From: Prevotella sp. 10(H)
GTDB taxonomy: Bacteria; Bacteroidota; Bacteroidia; Bacteroidales; Dysgonomonadaceae
Direction of reading: 5' to 3'
Assembly (NCBI RefSeq): GCF_000711235.1
Contig: NZ_JOMI01000002.1
Span: 248,001-312,000, forward strand
DNA length: 64,000 nucleotides
Position numbers and translations under genes: made by a program. Of the stretch, positions 12,009 through 20,863 are shown piece after piece (within the stretch, counting starts at the first letter, position 1; each line of letters opens with the position of its first letter). The notes below the pieces were generated by a model. It worked only from the letters and a program-made list of their open reading frames with translations, did not search any database and had not been told where the DNA came from.

Positions 12009-12203
12009 TTAATTTAACAGACCGTAGAAAAGCTTGACAATAGACTCGAATGCAGAATCGATACCCCAGACAATCAGTGCCATGATAATGGAAGCGATCA
12101 TGACAATAACCGCACTACTGGTAAGTTCTGCCCGACTAGGCCAAGAAACCTTGTATACAAGCTCGTTATAAGAATCTTTTACGTAATTAATTATCTTTTT
12201 CAT
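12009..12203 (-). CDS. secE: Preprotein translocase subunit SecE
   Basis: Small SecE, 64 aa, with the cytoplasmic amphipathic part (NELVYKVSWPSRAEL) and one membrane helix (SSAVIVMIASIIMALIVWG). The open frame extends further upstream, but that extension runs into the tRNA-Trp gene. ATG at 12203 (MKKIINYVKDSYNE) is therefore the start, giving the usual minimal SecE length. Confidence 0.95.
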   Translation of the reverse strand: MKKIINYVKDSYNELVYKVSWPSRAELTSSAVIVMIASIIMALIVWGIDSAFESIVKLFYGLLN

Positions 12204-12221
12204 TACTCTCTTTGAGTTTTT

Positions 12222-12296
12222 TGGCACGGGCGGAGAGATTCGAACTCCCGACATTTGGTTTTGGAGACCAACGCTCTACCACTGAACTACGCCCGT
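12222..12296 (-). tRNA. tRNA-Trp (anticodon CCA)
   Basis: On the minus strand the 5' acceptor arm ACGGGCG pairs fully with CGCCCGT. The anticodon stem-loop TTGGT-CTCCAAA-ACCAA gives CCA. The T-loop reads TTCGAAT. The 3' CCA is encoded. The position between tuf and secE is conserved across many bacteria. Confidence 0.96.
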
Positions 12297-12351
12297 AAAT
12301 TAAAGTCGGTTATATCGCAAACCGACTTTAGGATATTTGATAAGAAATTTC

Positions 12352-13539
12352 TTATTCGATAATTTCTGTAATCTGTCCTGCTCCTACTGTACGTCCACCT
12401 TCGCGGATAGCGAAACGAAGACCTACGTTACAAGCTACTGGATAGATTAGTTCAACAACGATACTCACGTTGTCACCAGGCATAACCATGTCTGTTCCTT
12501 CAGGAAGAGTGATTTCTCCGGTAACGTCTAGCGTACGCAGGTAGAACTGAGGACGATATTTGTTGTGGAATGGAGTGTGACGTCCACCTTCTTCTTTCTT
12601 CAGGATATACACCTCAGCTTTGATCTTAGTATGAGGAGTGATTTTTCCCGGGTGAGTGATTACCATACCACGTTTGATCTCTTCTTTGTCGATACCACGA
12701 AGCAATAGACCTACGTTGTCACCAGCCTGTCCGTCGTCAAGAATCTTACGGAACATTTCTACTCCTGTAACAACTGATTTTTTTGCTGCAGCTCCAAGAC
12801 CGATGATTTGTACTTCTTCACCAGTTTTGATTTTACCGGTTTCGATACGGCCTGTTGCTACTGTTCCACGACCTGTGATAGAGAATACGTCTTCAACAGG
12901 CATAAGGAATGGTTTGTCAACATCGCGTGGAGGAAGTGGAATCCAAGTATCCACAGCGTTCATGAGTTCCATTACCTGGCTAACCCAAGGCTCAACACCG
13001 TTAAGTGCACCTAGAGCAGAACCGCGGATAACCGGAGTATTGTCGCCGTCGAACTCATAGAATGAAAGAAGTTCTCTCATTTCAAGTTCAACAAGTTCAA
13101 GCATTTCTTCGTCTTCAACGATATCGCATTTGTTCATGAAAACAACCAGTCTTGGTACGTTTACCTGACGTGCAAGAAGGATGTGCTCACGAGTTTGAGG
13201 CATAGGACCATCAGTAGCAGCAACTACGATGATAGCACCGTCCATCTGAGCAGCACCAGTAACCATGTTCTTTACGTAGTCGGCGTGTCCCGGACAGTCA
13301 ACGTGCGCATAGTGACGGTTAGCTGTTTCATACTCTACGTGAGAAGTATTGATTGTTATACCGCGTTCTTTTTCTTCAGGAGCGTTATCGATAGAATCGA
13401 ATGAACGAGCTTGAGAAAGACCTTTGTCAGCCAGTACTTTAGTGATAGCAGCAGTCAAAGTAGTTTTACCATGGTCAACGTGACCGATTGTACCGATATT
13501 CACGTGCGGTTTCGCCCGGTTAAAATGTTCTTTTGCCAT
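12352..13539 (-). CDS. tuf: Elongation factor Tu
   Basis: EF-Tu, 395 aa, the GTPase delivering aminoacyl-tRNA to the ribosome. G1 GHVDHGKT is at residues 19-26, with switch [16 protein letters not shown]3 DCPGH and G4 NKCD. Domain II ([13 protein letters not shown]) and domain III ([16 protein letters not shown]) are complete. It is flanked by tRNA-Thr and tRNA-Trp. Confidence 0.99.
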   Translation of the reverse strand: MAKEHFNRAKPHVNIGTIGHVDHGKTTLTAAITKVLADKGLSQARSFDSIDNAPEEKERGITINTSHVEYETANRHYAHVDCPGHADYVKNMVTGAAQMDGAIIVVAATDGPMPQTREHILLARQVNVPRLVVFMNKCDIVEDEEMLELVELEMRELLSFYEFDGDNTPVIRGSALGALNGVEPWVSQVMELMNAVDTWIPLPPRDVDKPFLMPVEDVFSITGRGTVATGRIETGKIKTGEEVQIIGLGAAAKKSVVTGVEMFRKILDDGQAGDNVGLLLRGIDKEEIKRGMVITHPGKITPHTKIKAEVYILKKEEGGRHTPFHNKYRPQFYLRTLDVTGEITLPEGTDMVMPGDNVSIVVELIYPVACNVGLRFAIREGGRTVGAGQITEIIE

Positions 13540-13604
13540 AATTAATCTTCTATTATTTAGTTAAATGTATATATTTAATTCTAATTGAATCCGTTTACAA
13601 ATAG

Positions 13605-13676
<72 letters not shown>

Positions 13677-13835
13677 ATAAATCTTTCGATTTATTCTTCA
13701 ATAAAAAATCACCCTTCGTCTTGCTTAACTCAGGTGTTTGTTCTTTATCGAATTAAAAAAGAGAAGCTGAACTCAAAAAACGTTAAACTAAATAGCTTTT
13801 CCGTTGTTCTATCTATACTTCTTATTTTATACCTG
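13677..13835. other. Spacer between the two tRNA-Thr genes
   Basis: 159 bp, AT-rich, with no cloverleaf on either strand. In many bacteria tRNA-Tyr and tRNA-Gly sit between the two Thr tRNAs upstream of tuf. I looked for them here and found no trace. Confidence 0.6.
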
Positions 13836-13909
13836 AGCCTCTTGTCGGATTCGAACCAACGACCCCGAGATTACAAATCACGTGCTCTGGCCAACTGAGC
13901 TAAAGAGGC
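13836..13909 (-). tRNA. tRNA-Thr (anticodon TGT)
   Basis: Minus-strand cloverleaf with perfect acceptor stem GCCTCTT/AAGAGGC and loop TTTGTAA, anticodon TGT. The anticodon stem CGTGA/TCTCG has a U-U mismatch at its middle pair. T-arm TTGGTTCGAATCCGA is normal. No CCA is encoded. It is a second threonine isoacceptor in tandem with the GGT one, upstream of tuf. Confidence 0.93.
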
Positions 13910-14079
13910 GTAAAAACTAATTTTGCCGTCATTTCTGCTTTTTTCATAGCGAAACGGCGACAAAATTAGAAATTATTTTTTAGAATCACAATACTTTATG
14001 TATTTATTTTTCCTTAGTTCTTCGTTTTGGAACATATTCCTCTATCCTTTGGATGGAAAAGGGATGTATAAGAGATTTC

Positions 14080-14382
14080 TTATTGTTTGATCTGAGCTTT
14101 TTCTTTCACTTTCAGTATTTGCTTTTCGAGGGCTTCCACGTTGAGCATTACTGCTTCTTCGAAGGTGTCGGCCACTTTATTGGCAAACAGCTCTCCGTTC
14201 TTGATGTTCAGCTTTACCGAAGCTTCCTTGTTGTTTGCTACTTCCGGTTTCACCACCTTGAGAATTACATCTGCGTCTACGATCAGGTCGGAAAATTTAT
14301 CGAGTTTAGATAGTTTCTTTTCGATAAACTCTTTTAATTGAGCGCTTGCTTCAAAGTGCACAGACTGAATTGCAATATTCAT
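14080..14382 (-). CDS. hpf: Ribosome hibernation-promoting factor, short type
   Basis: 100-aa HPF/RaiA family protein. It starts MNIAIQSVHFEAS, has the beta-alpha fold with the LSKLDKFSDLIVDADV segment, and ends in the basic helix EKQILKVKEKAQIKQ. It binds the decoding region of the 30S subunit and prevents translation in stationary phase. It lacks the C-terminal dimerisation domain of long HPF. It sits between the xer-type gene and the tRNA-Thr/tuf group, the common Bacteroidetes order. Confidence 0.92.
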   Translation of the reverse strand: MNIAIQSVHFEASAQLKEFIEKKLSKLDKFSDLIVDADVILKVVKPEVANNKEASVKLNIKNGELFANKVADTFEEAVMLNVEALEKQILKVKEKAQIKQ

Positions 14383-14401
14383 AATATTTCCTCCTTTAAT
14401 T

Positions 14402-15289
14402 TTAGGCTCTTGGATGAGCCTTGTTATAAATTTTCTTTAGTTCTTCAAATGAAGTGTGCGTATATATTTCGGTAGCCGCGAGGCTCGAATGTCCAAGTAG
14501 TTCTTTTACTGCGTTGATGTCAGCCCCGTCGTTCAGCATGCTGGTGGCAAATGAATGACGCAGGACATGCGGGCTGGTTTTGGATAATGTGGGTACCTGC
14601 TTCAGGTTTTCGGTCACAATGCGGTGTACCAGCATGGGATAGAGCTGTTCACCGTCGTTTTTTACAAACAGGTATCCTGATAAATTTTCTATCTGGGTAT
14701 TCCTTATAGTTATATATTGGCTAAGGAGATCTTTCATGCCGTCGCTGAATGGGATAAGGCGTTGCTTGTTTCGTTTTCCCGTTACCTGTATCGTTTCGGC
14801 GCTGAAATCTACCTCCGTATCTTTGAGTCCGATCAGTTCGGCGCGACGGATACCTGTAACGTAAAACAACTCGATCATAATATGGTTTCGCAGCGATTCG
14901 AAACTGTCGTCGAAATTCGTTTCATCCAGCACCTTGTCCATATCCCCGTTGTTTACGAACGAAGGGATCGGTTTAGGCGTTTTCGGTCCTGTTATTTTCT
15001 TTACCGGATTTGTGGAAACTTCATTTATCCGCAGCAGGTATTTGTAAAATGATTTTAGTGTGCTCAACTTGCGGTTTACCGACCGGGCTGATATTTTCGC
15101 TTCCATCAGTGAAACTATCCACATGCGTACGATGTCGCTGTCTACATTCTTGATATCGGTGTCAGGGAAGTGCTGTTGCAGGAACTCAGCGAATTGATGA
15201 AGGTCTGTAGAATAAGAAATCTCCGTATGTAAAGAGAAGTTCTTTTCATAACGGAGATATCTTGTATATTTCTCTATTAGTAACATCAT
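14402..15289 (-). CDS. xerC: XerC/XerD-type tyrosine recombinase
   Basis: 295-aa two-domain recombinase. The N-terminal SAM-like core-binding domain spans about 5-90 and the catalytic domain about 110-290. Catalytic residues are all visible: Arg I in VTGIRRAEL (about 148), HVLRH (about 243-247), GHSS and the tyrosine in TEIYTHTS (about 276). It resolves chromosome dimers. Whether this copy is XerC or XerD cannot be settled from one sequence. ATG 15289 is directly followed by a second ATG. The gene is 60 bp downstream of rpsU and in line with hpf. Confidence 0.9.
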   Translation of the reverse strand: MMLLIEKYTRYLRYEKNFSLHTEISYSTDLHQFAEFLQQHFPDTDIKNVDSDIVRMWIVSLMEAKISARSVNRKLSTLKSFYKYLLRINEVSTNPVKKITGPKTPKPIPSFVNNGDMDKVLDETNFDDSFESLRNHIMIELFYVTGIRRAELIGLKDTEVDFSAETIQVTGKRNKQRLIPFSDGMKDLLSQYITIRNTQIENLSGYLFVKNDGEQLYPMLVHRIVTENLKQVPTLSKTSPHVLRHSFATSMLNDGADINAVKELLGHSSLAATEIYTHTSFEELKKIYNKAHPRA

Positions 15290-15352
15290 CTATCCGAATT
15301 GTAATCCTGAATGACGAAGTTAATAATATTATGCGAAAATGGCAATAGCTAT

Positions 15353-15544
15353 TTATTCTTCTTCGCGGTGCATCGCCTGCACGTATACAGCGTGTAATTT
15401 TTGTTCTCTTTTTACTACCGACGGCTTGCGGAATTCCTGACGACGTCTAAGTTCTTTTACTACACCTGTTTTTTCGTATTTTCTTTTAAATTTCTTCAAG
15501 GCTTTTTCGATATTTTCGCCTTCTTTCAATGGAACAATAATCAT
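15353..15544 (-). CDS. rpsU: 30S ribosomal protein S21
   Basis: 63-aa bS21 with the typical MIIVPLKEGENIEKALKKFK start and basic C-terminal helix. In Bacteroidetes, bS21 is part of the protein pocket that hides the anti-Shine-Dalgarno end of 16S rRNA. No SD sequence precedes its ATG (the upstream stretch reads AGAATAACATTT). It is the first gene of the rpsU-xer-hpf run and has a leader of about 200 nt with an SD-led mini-ORF. Confidence 0.97.
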   Translation of the reverse strand: MIIVPLKEGENIEKALKKFKRKYEKTGVVKELRRRQEFRKPSVVKREQKLHAVYVQAMHREEE

Positions 15545-15709
15545 AAATGTTATTCTGTTTTTTTATTATTTTTTGTTTTGTTTAATCAATTTAAAGATGT
15601 CGCTTTCAGCAGCGGCATATTGTTTATTCAGTATTGTGGATTTTTTATGTATAATAATCTTTCGAACACCGTTACGATGACGGTATTTCATTCACATGAT
15701 ATGTTTTGT

Positions 15710-15721
15710 TCAAAAGATCAT
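15710..15721 (-). CDS. SD-led three-codon mini-ORF in the rpsU leader
   Basis: On the minus strand GGGAGG (15726-15731) stands 4 nt before ATG ATC TTT TGA, encoding Met-Ile-Phe. SD sequences are rare in this phylum and this is the strongest one I saw in the window. Its position, about 20 nt after the predicted transcription start and about 165 nt before rpsU, suggests a regulatory uORF. Translation of it is inferred, not shown. Confidence 0.45.
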   Translation of the reverse strand: MIF

Positions 15722-15747
15722 TAAACCTCCCTTCTGTTTTCGGGTTG

Positions 15748-15778
15748 CAAATTTATTATTTAATTCTTTAGAAACAAA
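15748..15778 (-). promoter_or_regulatory. Promoter for rpsU and downstream genes
   Basis: Minus-strand -7 box TAAATTTG (15748-15755) with a -33 TTTG at 15775-15778, spaced 19 nt. Both match the Bacteroidetes consensus. Predicted start near 15742. Confidence 0.7.
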
Positions 15779-15873
15779 GATTTTATGTGAAATAATTCTT
15801 GTCAACGTCAAAAATAGCGCATTTGAGATAGTTAAAATAGAGGCTGAGAAACTGTGGATAAACAATTAATAAT

Positions 15874-15910
15874 CCTCTCCGGTCCAACTACACAACGAAG
15901 ACCGGAGAGG
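15874..15910. terminator. Strong hairpin downstream of the 446-aa FISUMP gene
   Basis: Perfect 11-bp stem CCTCTCCGGTC / GACCGGAGAGG with a 15-nt loop, GC-rich in an AT-rich gap. There is no good T-run on the minus-strand side (ATTATTAATTG), so it may act as an mRNA-end stabiliser or a weak terminator. Confidence 0.55.
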
Positions 15911-16042
15911 CTATAATCAGCAGAACAAATCTCGGATTGCTATTTTCACAAACCACAATCGATGATGAAGACAAATTAAAAAGACAAATAATAATCTGCT
16001 GAGATTTTTATCATAACCGGTTTGTGTTATTTTTATAGGGTT
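15911..16042 (-). other. Structured 3' region of the FISUMP transcript
   Basis: Holds two interleaved inverted-repeat pairs: CAGCAG (15918-15923) with CTGCTG (15996-16001), and CACAAACC (15947-15954) with GGTTTGTG (16019-16026). The order A-B-A'-B' means both cannot nest as simple hairpins. No ORF is visible. Confidence 0.35.
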
Positions 16043-17383
16043 TTAGTCATTTTGTTTACACCTTACGGGATGCAGGTAGCTGCGCTCGGGCGAATGCCGC
16101 CTTACGCGTACGCTATATGTGTTTGACGGGCTTTGGTAACCACCGCTGATGTTGTACTCAAAAAGCCTAGTATATGCATTGCCTGCGCCCGAGGCACTGC
16201 TTGTCCACAGCTGGGTTGTTTCCCCGTAATTGTGTACGCTGCCGTTGTATATACTTCCTGTAATTATAATATCGAAGCCGCCTTCTATCGCCGTCAGGCT
16301 TTTCCCTGTATACAGTGGGGTAGGTGCTCCCGGCATCATGCATCGTCCTATCATTGCTAAGCCATGGCCTTTGTCGCTGCCCGACCCCCTGAGTGAATTC
16401 CGATCGGGAAATGTCGCCGTTTCCCATATACTTTCCCATCCCGTAACGGGAGAGGAGGGGATAAAGCCACTCATATCAGTATCATTGTATGAGCTGTACA
16501 GGCTAGCATTATTATATAGCTCTTTTTCCAGTGCGTTCCATTCCCTGTCGCTGGGCAAGTGCCACCCTTCGGGGCAAATACCTTGTATGATGTAATTCCC
16601 TTTACTGTCTTTTGTCCCGATATTTGAATCCGATTCCACCTCATCGTTTCCGGGTGCTACACCCGATGCCGTACTCTGAATCTGGTCTGTAGCCGTCGGG
16701 GTATATTTTCCGGTTGCGGCTGCCCAGCTGTACAGCATTCCCTGTTTGCGTGCCCATGCTGCCGGTTGAGAAGCGGATAATGTGTTCGACGGATAGGCAT
16801 ATTCCGCATTTGCCGGATTTATACCACCTGTATGTATATTCAATACCGGTGGTGATGCAATATTAGATGCGTAACTTTTTACAGCAAGGTTCTGTATCAT
16901 CCATACTCCGGCCGAACCGAATCTGCGTGCTTTGAATTCCTTTCCTTCCTGATCTGTAAAGACCATAGTTCTGTCATTGCCGTCGTGAAGAAGTTCCCAT
17001 CTGTCGCCATGCCAGACATACAAGCCCGGCGGTATAGGAGTGGAATCATCGCAGGGATCGGTAATCTCCTTACCTACATTATATACAACCAGTCCGATAT
17101 GCGTATTTATTTCGAAATTATCGCCCGGTGTTCCGATAGATGCTGCCAGTTCGGCATCTGTAGAAGGCGTAAGATTATTTATTATTACGCGTGGCATGGA
17201 CAGGCCGCGCACAGCATTGGTGTTGTCGGCTGTGGGTGCGTATTGTTTCAGGTCGAGTAGCGAACCTTTGTTGGGTTCCATATCTGCCCCGATTGTTACC
17301 TGTGCCGATGCATTATTAATAGAAATGATGTATATCAAAAATAAAAATACACCGGCAGCAATTCTGAGACTTCTCTGTTTCAT
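16043..17383 (-). CDS. Secreted FISUMP-domain protein (446 aa)
   Basis: Signal peptide at about residues 1-27 (FLFLIYIISINNASA, then QVTIG). The N-terminal motif GSLLDLKQYAP is shared with the next gene. The C-terminal half carries the Fibrobacter succinogenes major paralogous (FISUMP, TIGR02145) signature: VWMIQNLAVKSY near residue 160 and GICPEGWHLPSDREWN near 268. Family members are exported surface or matrix proteins of unknown function. It lies 77 bp downstream of the paralogous 750-aa gene and probably shares its transcript. Both are downstream of a membrane LytTR regulator. Confidence 0.8.
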   Translation of the reverse strand: MKQRSLRIAAGVFLFLIYIISINNASAQVTIGADMEPNKGSLLDLKQYAPTADNTNAVRGLSMPRVIINNLTPSTDAELAASIGTPGDNFEINTHIGLVVYNVGKEITDPCDDSTPIPPGLYVWHGDRWELLHDGNDRTMVFTDQEGKEFKARRFGSAGVWMIQNLAVKSYASNIASPPVLNIHTGGINPANAEYAYPSNTLSASQPAAWARKQGMLYSWAAATGKYTPTATDQIQSTASGVAPGNDEVESDSNIGTKDSKGNYIIQGICPEGWHLPSDREWNALEKELYNNASLYSSYNDTDMSGFIPSSPVTGWESIWETATFPDRNSLRGSGSDKGHGLAMIGRCMMPGAPTPLYTGKSLTAIEGGFDIIITGSIYNGSVHNYGETTQLWTSSASGAGNAYTRLFEYNISGGYQSPSNTYSVRVRRHSPERSYLHPVRCKQND

Positions 17384-17460
17384 TTGTTTGTGATTAGTTG
17401 AATTGAATATATTTAAAGTGCTAAAGGTTTATTAGTATGGAGAGAGTATCAGGCTCTTTT

Positions 17461-19713
17461 TTAATCATCTTTTTTACAACGTACAGATTGTAACATATAC
17501 TTATATGTATGCAAGCGCATTACCTGTCCGAAATCATATGTAAAGCCTCTGGTCCATGCTCCATTGACTATACCGCTACTTGTCCAGAATCTTGCCGAGC
17601 CATAATAAGTATGCATCATAGGGCCCATACCCCAGCCTACACACATAACGTTAAATCCTCCTAAGGCAGGTTCTTTGCTGTAGCCATATGAATAAACCGA
17701 GAAATTGGCTTCGAAATCTCTTACCGGACATATCTCTTTGAAGACTCCGGCATAACCCTCATTCATAATAGAACTTCCTCCGCGCCAGCCTCTAGCGGTT
17801 TCGAAATTGGGATTCCACGTTGCAGGATTAAAAGTGTTGATAAGGTCATCCGTATAGTCGCTGTATTTTTTCGGATTATTGTAGAGTTCCCGTTCCAGTT
17901 CGTTCCATTCCCTGTCGGTAGGCAAGTGCCATCCTTCAGGGCAAATGCCTTGTATTTTTCCGTTTTTAGCGCCGGACGTTGTTTCGTAAATGCTTTCGAT
18001 TTCATTTGGTCCGGCAGGAAGTTCGAGACCGGGTGTCGCCTGCCCCTGATTGAGTATGTAGGACTCATTCAGGTTTGTAGCGGCGTACCATGAATAAAGT
18101 ACTCCCTGTTCGGAATACCACGGCTGTCCATAAGCAGCGTGTCTGATAGGAGGTGTGCCCCATCCTTCAGCACCAACTTTCCTTATAGTATCGTTTTGCG
18201 TGGGATTGACAACGTGGATATAGCGTGGATAGCCATATACCCGCGCCGAAGTATTGCGGGTAGCCAGACTGTCGCCGCTATATACTCCTAGTGGTGCGCC
18301 TCCCATATTATCTGCATAACGTGTGGCTGCCAGATTGGTAGTCATCCATCGCCCGGCATTACCGAACGATGCCGAGTAGAACCTGTTGTCTGACTGATCT
18401 TTGTGATAAAGAACCTTGTCCTGCCAGTCTGATACAGGAATGGCATCGCCATCCTGAATGGAGGAAAGATCGGGTAGGCCTGCACATTGGATAAGTGTGA
18501 CGACGATGGAGTCGAAGCGATGATTGGGTGCAGGGATACTATCATAGAATGTTAAGGTAGCTGCTGTTTTGTACTGGTTCCTTTCAGCCACATAGCTGTC
18601 GGATGAACTGTTTGTTCTTACCGATCGATTGTTTCTTATCGGTGTATAACGTTGGAGTGTCGGCTCGTTGCCATAAGCAACGTTATAGTTAGTCACTTCT
18701 TTCCCCCCTTTAGACGGAATTACGATATTGCTAATGATATTGGGGGTTACTACCCTGTATTTGCTTGTCCATGAAGCGTTGGAAGCGATATCGAAAAAGA
18801 AATAATTAGCACTCCATCCGGGAAATGTTTGAGTATCTATAACAGTTATCAGATGCCTGAAACTTGTCCTGTTTCTGTAAGGTGACCATTGATGTGTGCT
18901 ATTATCGACTGTGAGAGCGTAGTTGGTCTGATTAAGTACAAATGTCCTTTCTGCCGAGTCGCCGCATTCGTCCTGCGATGTTGTAAACTTTATGGTTGTT
19001 TCGCGGCTTTGCCATGGTTTATTGATAATATCTACTACATTGCTCATATTATTGAGGCCGAAACTGAAGTTGGTCGGATTTGTACTTAGCGGAGTCGTCC
19101 ATCCCGAAGGGGGATTGGAAGAAAAAGAGAGGCCTCCGCCAACTGTATTCGTTATGTTTGTAATGGAGGTGGTAAGGCCGGCGGATTTCCATGCGATTTT
19201 CATGTTCTGAGTAGAAGCCAGCGGTGATTGTCTTCCCAATCCGCTAAGAATCGGAATAATAGTCTTGGTCCCCGGCATTTTGGTTTCGTCGTTCCACAAG
19301 ATTTCCGCCACTTCTATCCCTTCATTCCTTGTGAGTTGTTCCCATTCGTTACCTTTCCAAATATATACTCCTTTGGCAAAACCCTGACATTGGTTCAGGT
19401 TGTATACAATAAGTCCTACATGTCTTTTGTCTTCTTCCTGTTTTTGCAATGCTGTCTGGTAGTCGCTGTTGGGGGTTCCCGAGCCGGGAGTATTTTCCAA
19501 CATGGGATAAAGATTGTTTTTGTCGGTCAGTTTGACCCTTGGTAATGCAAGTCCCTTTGATGATGTGACCATATTATGATCGTTCGTATATTCTTTAAGG
19601 TCGAGTAGTGAACCGCTATTCGGATTTTTATTAGATCCTACTGTTACCTGTGCCTGCAACCCATAAAAGGTCATCCATAAAAGTGTTAATAATGTAATCT
19701 TTACAAATTTCAT
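17461..19713 (-). CDS. Secreted FISUMP-domain protein (750 aa)
   Basis: Signal peptide at about 1-21 (LLTLLWMTFYGLQA, then QVTVG). It has the same GSLLDLKEY N-terminal motif as its 446-aa neighbour, a middle part of about 350 residues that reads like beta-rich extracellular domains, and a C-terminal FISUMP domain (GRWMTTNLAATRY near 456, GICPEGWHLPTDREWN near 589). The C-terminus ends in MLQSVRCKKDD, parallel to LHPVRCKQND in the neighbour. The two genes look like a duplication in which one gained a central insertion. No catalytic motif was recognised. Confidence 0.8.
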   Translation of the reverse strand: MKFVKITLLTLLWMTFYGLQAQVTVGSNKNPNSGSLLDLKEYTNDHNMVTSSKGLALPRVKLTDKNNLYPMLENTPGSGTPNSDYQTALQKQEEDKRHVGLIVYNLNQCQGFAKGVYIWKGNEWEQLTRNEGIEVAEILWNDETKMPGTKTIIPILSGLGRQSPLASTQNMKIAWKSAGLTTSITNITNTVGGGLSFSSNPPSGWTTPLSTNPTNFSFGLNNMSNVVDIINKPWQSRETTIKFTTSQDECGDSAERTFVLNQTNYALTVDNSTHQWSPYRNRTSFRHLITVIDTQTFPGWSANYFFFDIASNASWTSKYRVVTPNIISNIVIPSKGGKEVTNYNVAYGNEPTLQRYTPIRNNRSVRTNSSSDSYVAERNQYKTAATLTFYDSIPAPNHRFDSIVVTLIQCAGLPDLSSIQDGDAIPVSDWQDKVLYHKDQSDNRFYSASFGNAGRWMTTNLAATRYADNMGGAPLGVYSGDSLATRNTSARVYGYPRYIHVVNPTQNDTIRKVGAEGWGTPPIRHAAYGQPWYSEQGVLYSWYAATNLNESYILNQGQATPGLELPAGPNEIESIYETTSGAKNGKIQGICPEGWHLPTDREWNELERELYNNPKKYSDYTDDLINTFNPATWNPNFETARGWRGGSSIMNEGYAGVFKEICPVRDFEANFSVYSYGYSKEPALGGFNVMCVGWGMGPMMHTYYGSARFWTSSGIVNGAWTRGFTYDFGQVMRLHTYKYMLQSVRCKKDD

Positions 19714-19904
19714 AGCAAGTATGTTTTGTGTACGTGTCTGTTAAATCAGAATGAAGTAAGTAACCGGAGCTAGTTTGTCGGATTGTAGGTGTTGTTGCCT
19801 TCAATATTTGTATGTTCCTTACGTGTCTTCTTTTCTTTACCGCAGACCAAAGGAAATATGCTTTTTTTTTAGAACAAAAAAAAAGTGATATTATCCCCTG
19901 AAAT

Positions 19905-19957
19905 TGTGACGAATGGTAATATTTATATCATTCGTCACATGCTCTTTGTGACGAATG
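19905..19957. repeat. Three copies of an 11-bp repeat at the 3' end of the LytTR gene
   Basis: TGTGACGAATG occurs at 19905-19915 (+), 19929-19939 (inverted) and 19947-19957 (+). The two direct copies are 42 bp apart. Two copies lie within the last codons of the LytTR gene, and the first two can form a hairpin. A run of nine T follows on the minus strand near 19876-19884, so one role is termination. The site also lies about 190-245 bp upstream of the FISUMP genes. Confidence 0.75.
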
Positions 19958-20845
19958 AGCAAGGGTGTTTTCGGGTAATTGGAGAGTTACAAGGCTTTTT
20001 ATTGTTTTAAGATACGACCTCGATACCGGTATTTCGGCATTGGTTTTAGTGAGAGTAAGAGTGTAGGTCTGTGACTGACTGCGGATATTACAGATATAAG
20101 ATGTATTGACAATATATGTCCGGTGGCATCTTGCAATTGAGAAATGTTTGCACAATATTTCGGTCATATTGGATATTGTTGCTCTCGACGATTTGCGCCG
20201 GACTTCATTGTTGTCTATATAGAAAATGATTACATAATTGCCTTGAGCTTCGGCATAAAGAAAATCTTGAGGAATGATTTCCAGTTTTTCTCTTGCATTG
20301 ATTGTTATAGAAATAATATCTTCCCTCTCTTCGGTTTCCTCGATACAAGAAATTTCACTACTAGTAATGGCTTCATCCTGTTTCTCTGTGGCCCAAGTCT
20401 GCTTCACCTGAATAAAAATAATCAATGTGGGAACGATAGCGATAAACCATGCTATAGGAAACCAGAAGAACATCAGTTCGGTTCTTGTATGAATGATATT
20501 GGGGCATTCTTTCAGATAAATAGAATAGACATAATAAGTGGTGGCCGGAATGCTGAGAGAGGAAATGAATAAGCCGTAAGACAGGAGCTTATATATTTTC
20601 CAATTCTCCGGATTATAGAATTTTTTGAATATACGGGGGAAAATGTAAACGACAATAATTGCCGAAATGGTAGTGATAAGGGTAATTATAATAACAACCT
20701 TAAGCTTGTAGGTTATGGAACTGAGTCCCAGTGGTTCGAGTATATAAGTAAGCAGAAAAATCCATACAGTTGGTGCAGCTACTATAAGCCAGTTCTTATG
20801 GTAGTAGGGAAAAGGTTGTTTCAGGTAGTCTATAATATTTTTCAT
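19928..20845 (-). CDS. Membrane-anchored LytTR-family DNA-binding regulator
   Basis: Four predicted membrane helices in the first 160 residues are followed by a linker and a C-terminal LytTR DNA-binding domain (about 195-290: EIIPQDFLYAEAQGNYV, IARCHRTYIVN, IPVSRSYLKTIK). There is no phospho-receiver domain, so signalling is probably through the membrane part. I prefer ATG 20845 (MKNIIDYLKQPFPYYH); the frame is open to 20863. It lies immediately upstream of, and in the same direction as, the two FISUMP genes, which makes it their likely regulator (inference from position). Confidence 0.82.
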   Translation of the reverse strand: MKNIIDYLKQPFPYYHKNWLIVAAPTVWIFLLTYILEPLGLSSITYKLKVVIIITLITTISAIIVVYIFPRIFKKFYNPENWKIYKLLSYGLFISSLSIPATTYYVYSIYLKECPNIIHTRTELMFFWFPIAWFIAIVPTLIIFIQVKQTWATEKQDEAITSSEISCIEETEEREDIISITINAREKLEIIPQDFLYAEAQGNYVIIFYIDNNEVRRKSSRATISNMTEILCKHFSIARCHRTYIVNTSYICNIRSQSQTYTLTLTKTNAEIPVSRSYLKTIKSLVTLQLPENTLAHSSQRACDE

Positions 20846-20863
20846 TATGACAGAATATACCAA

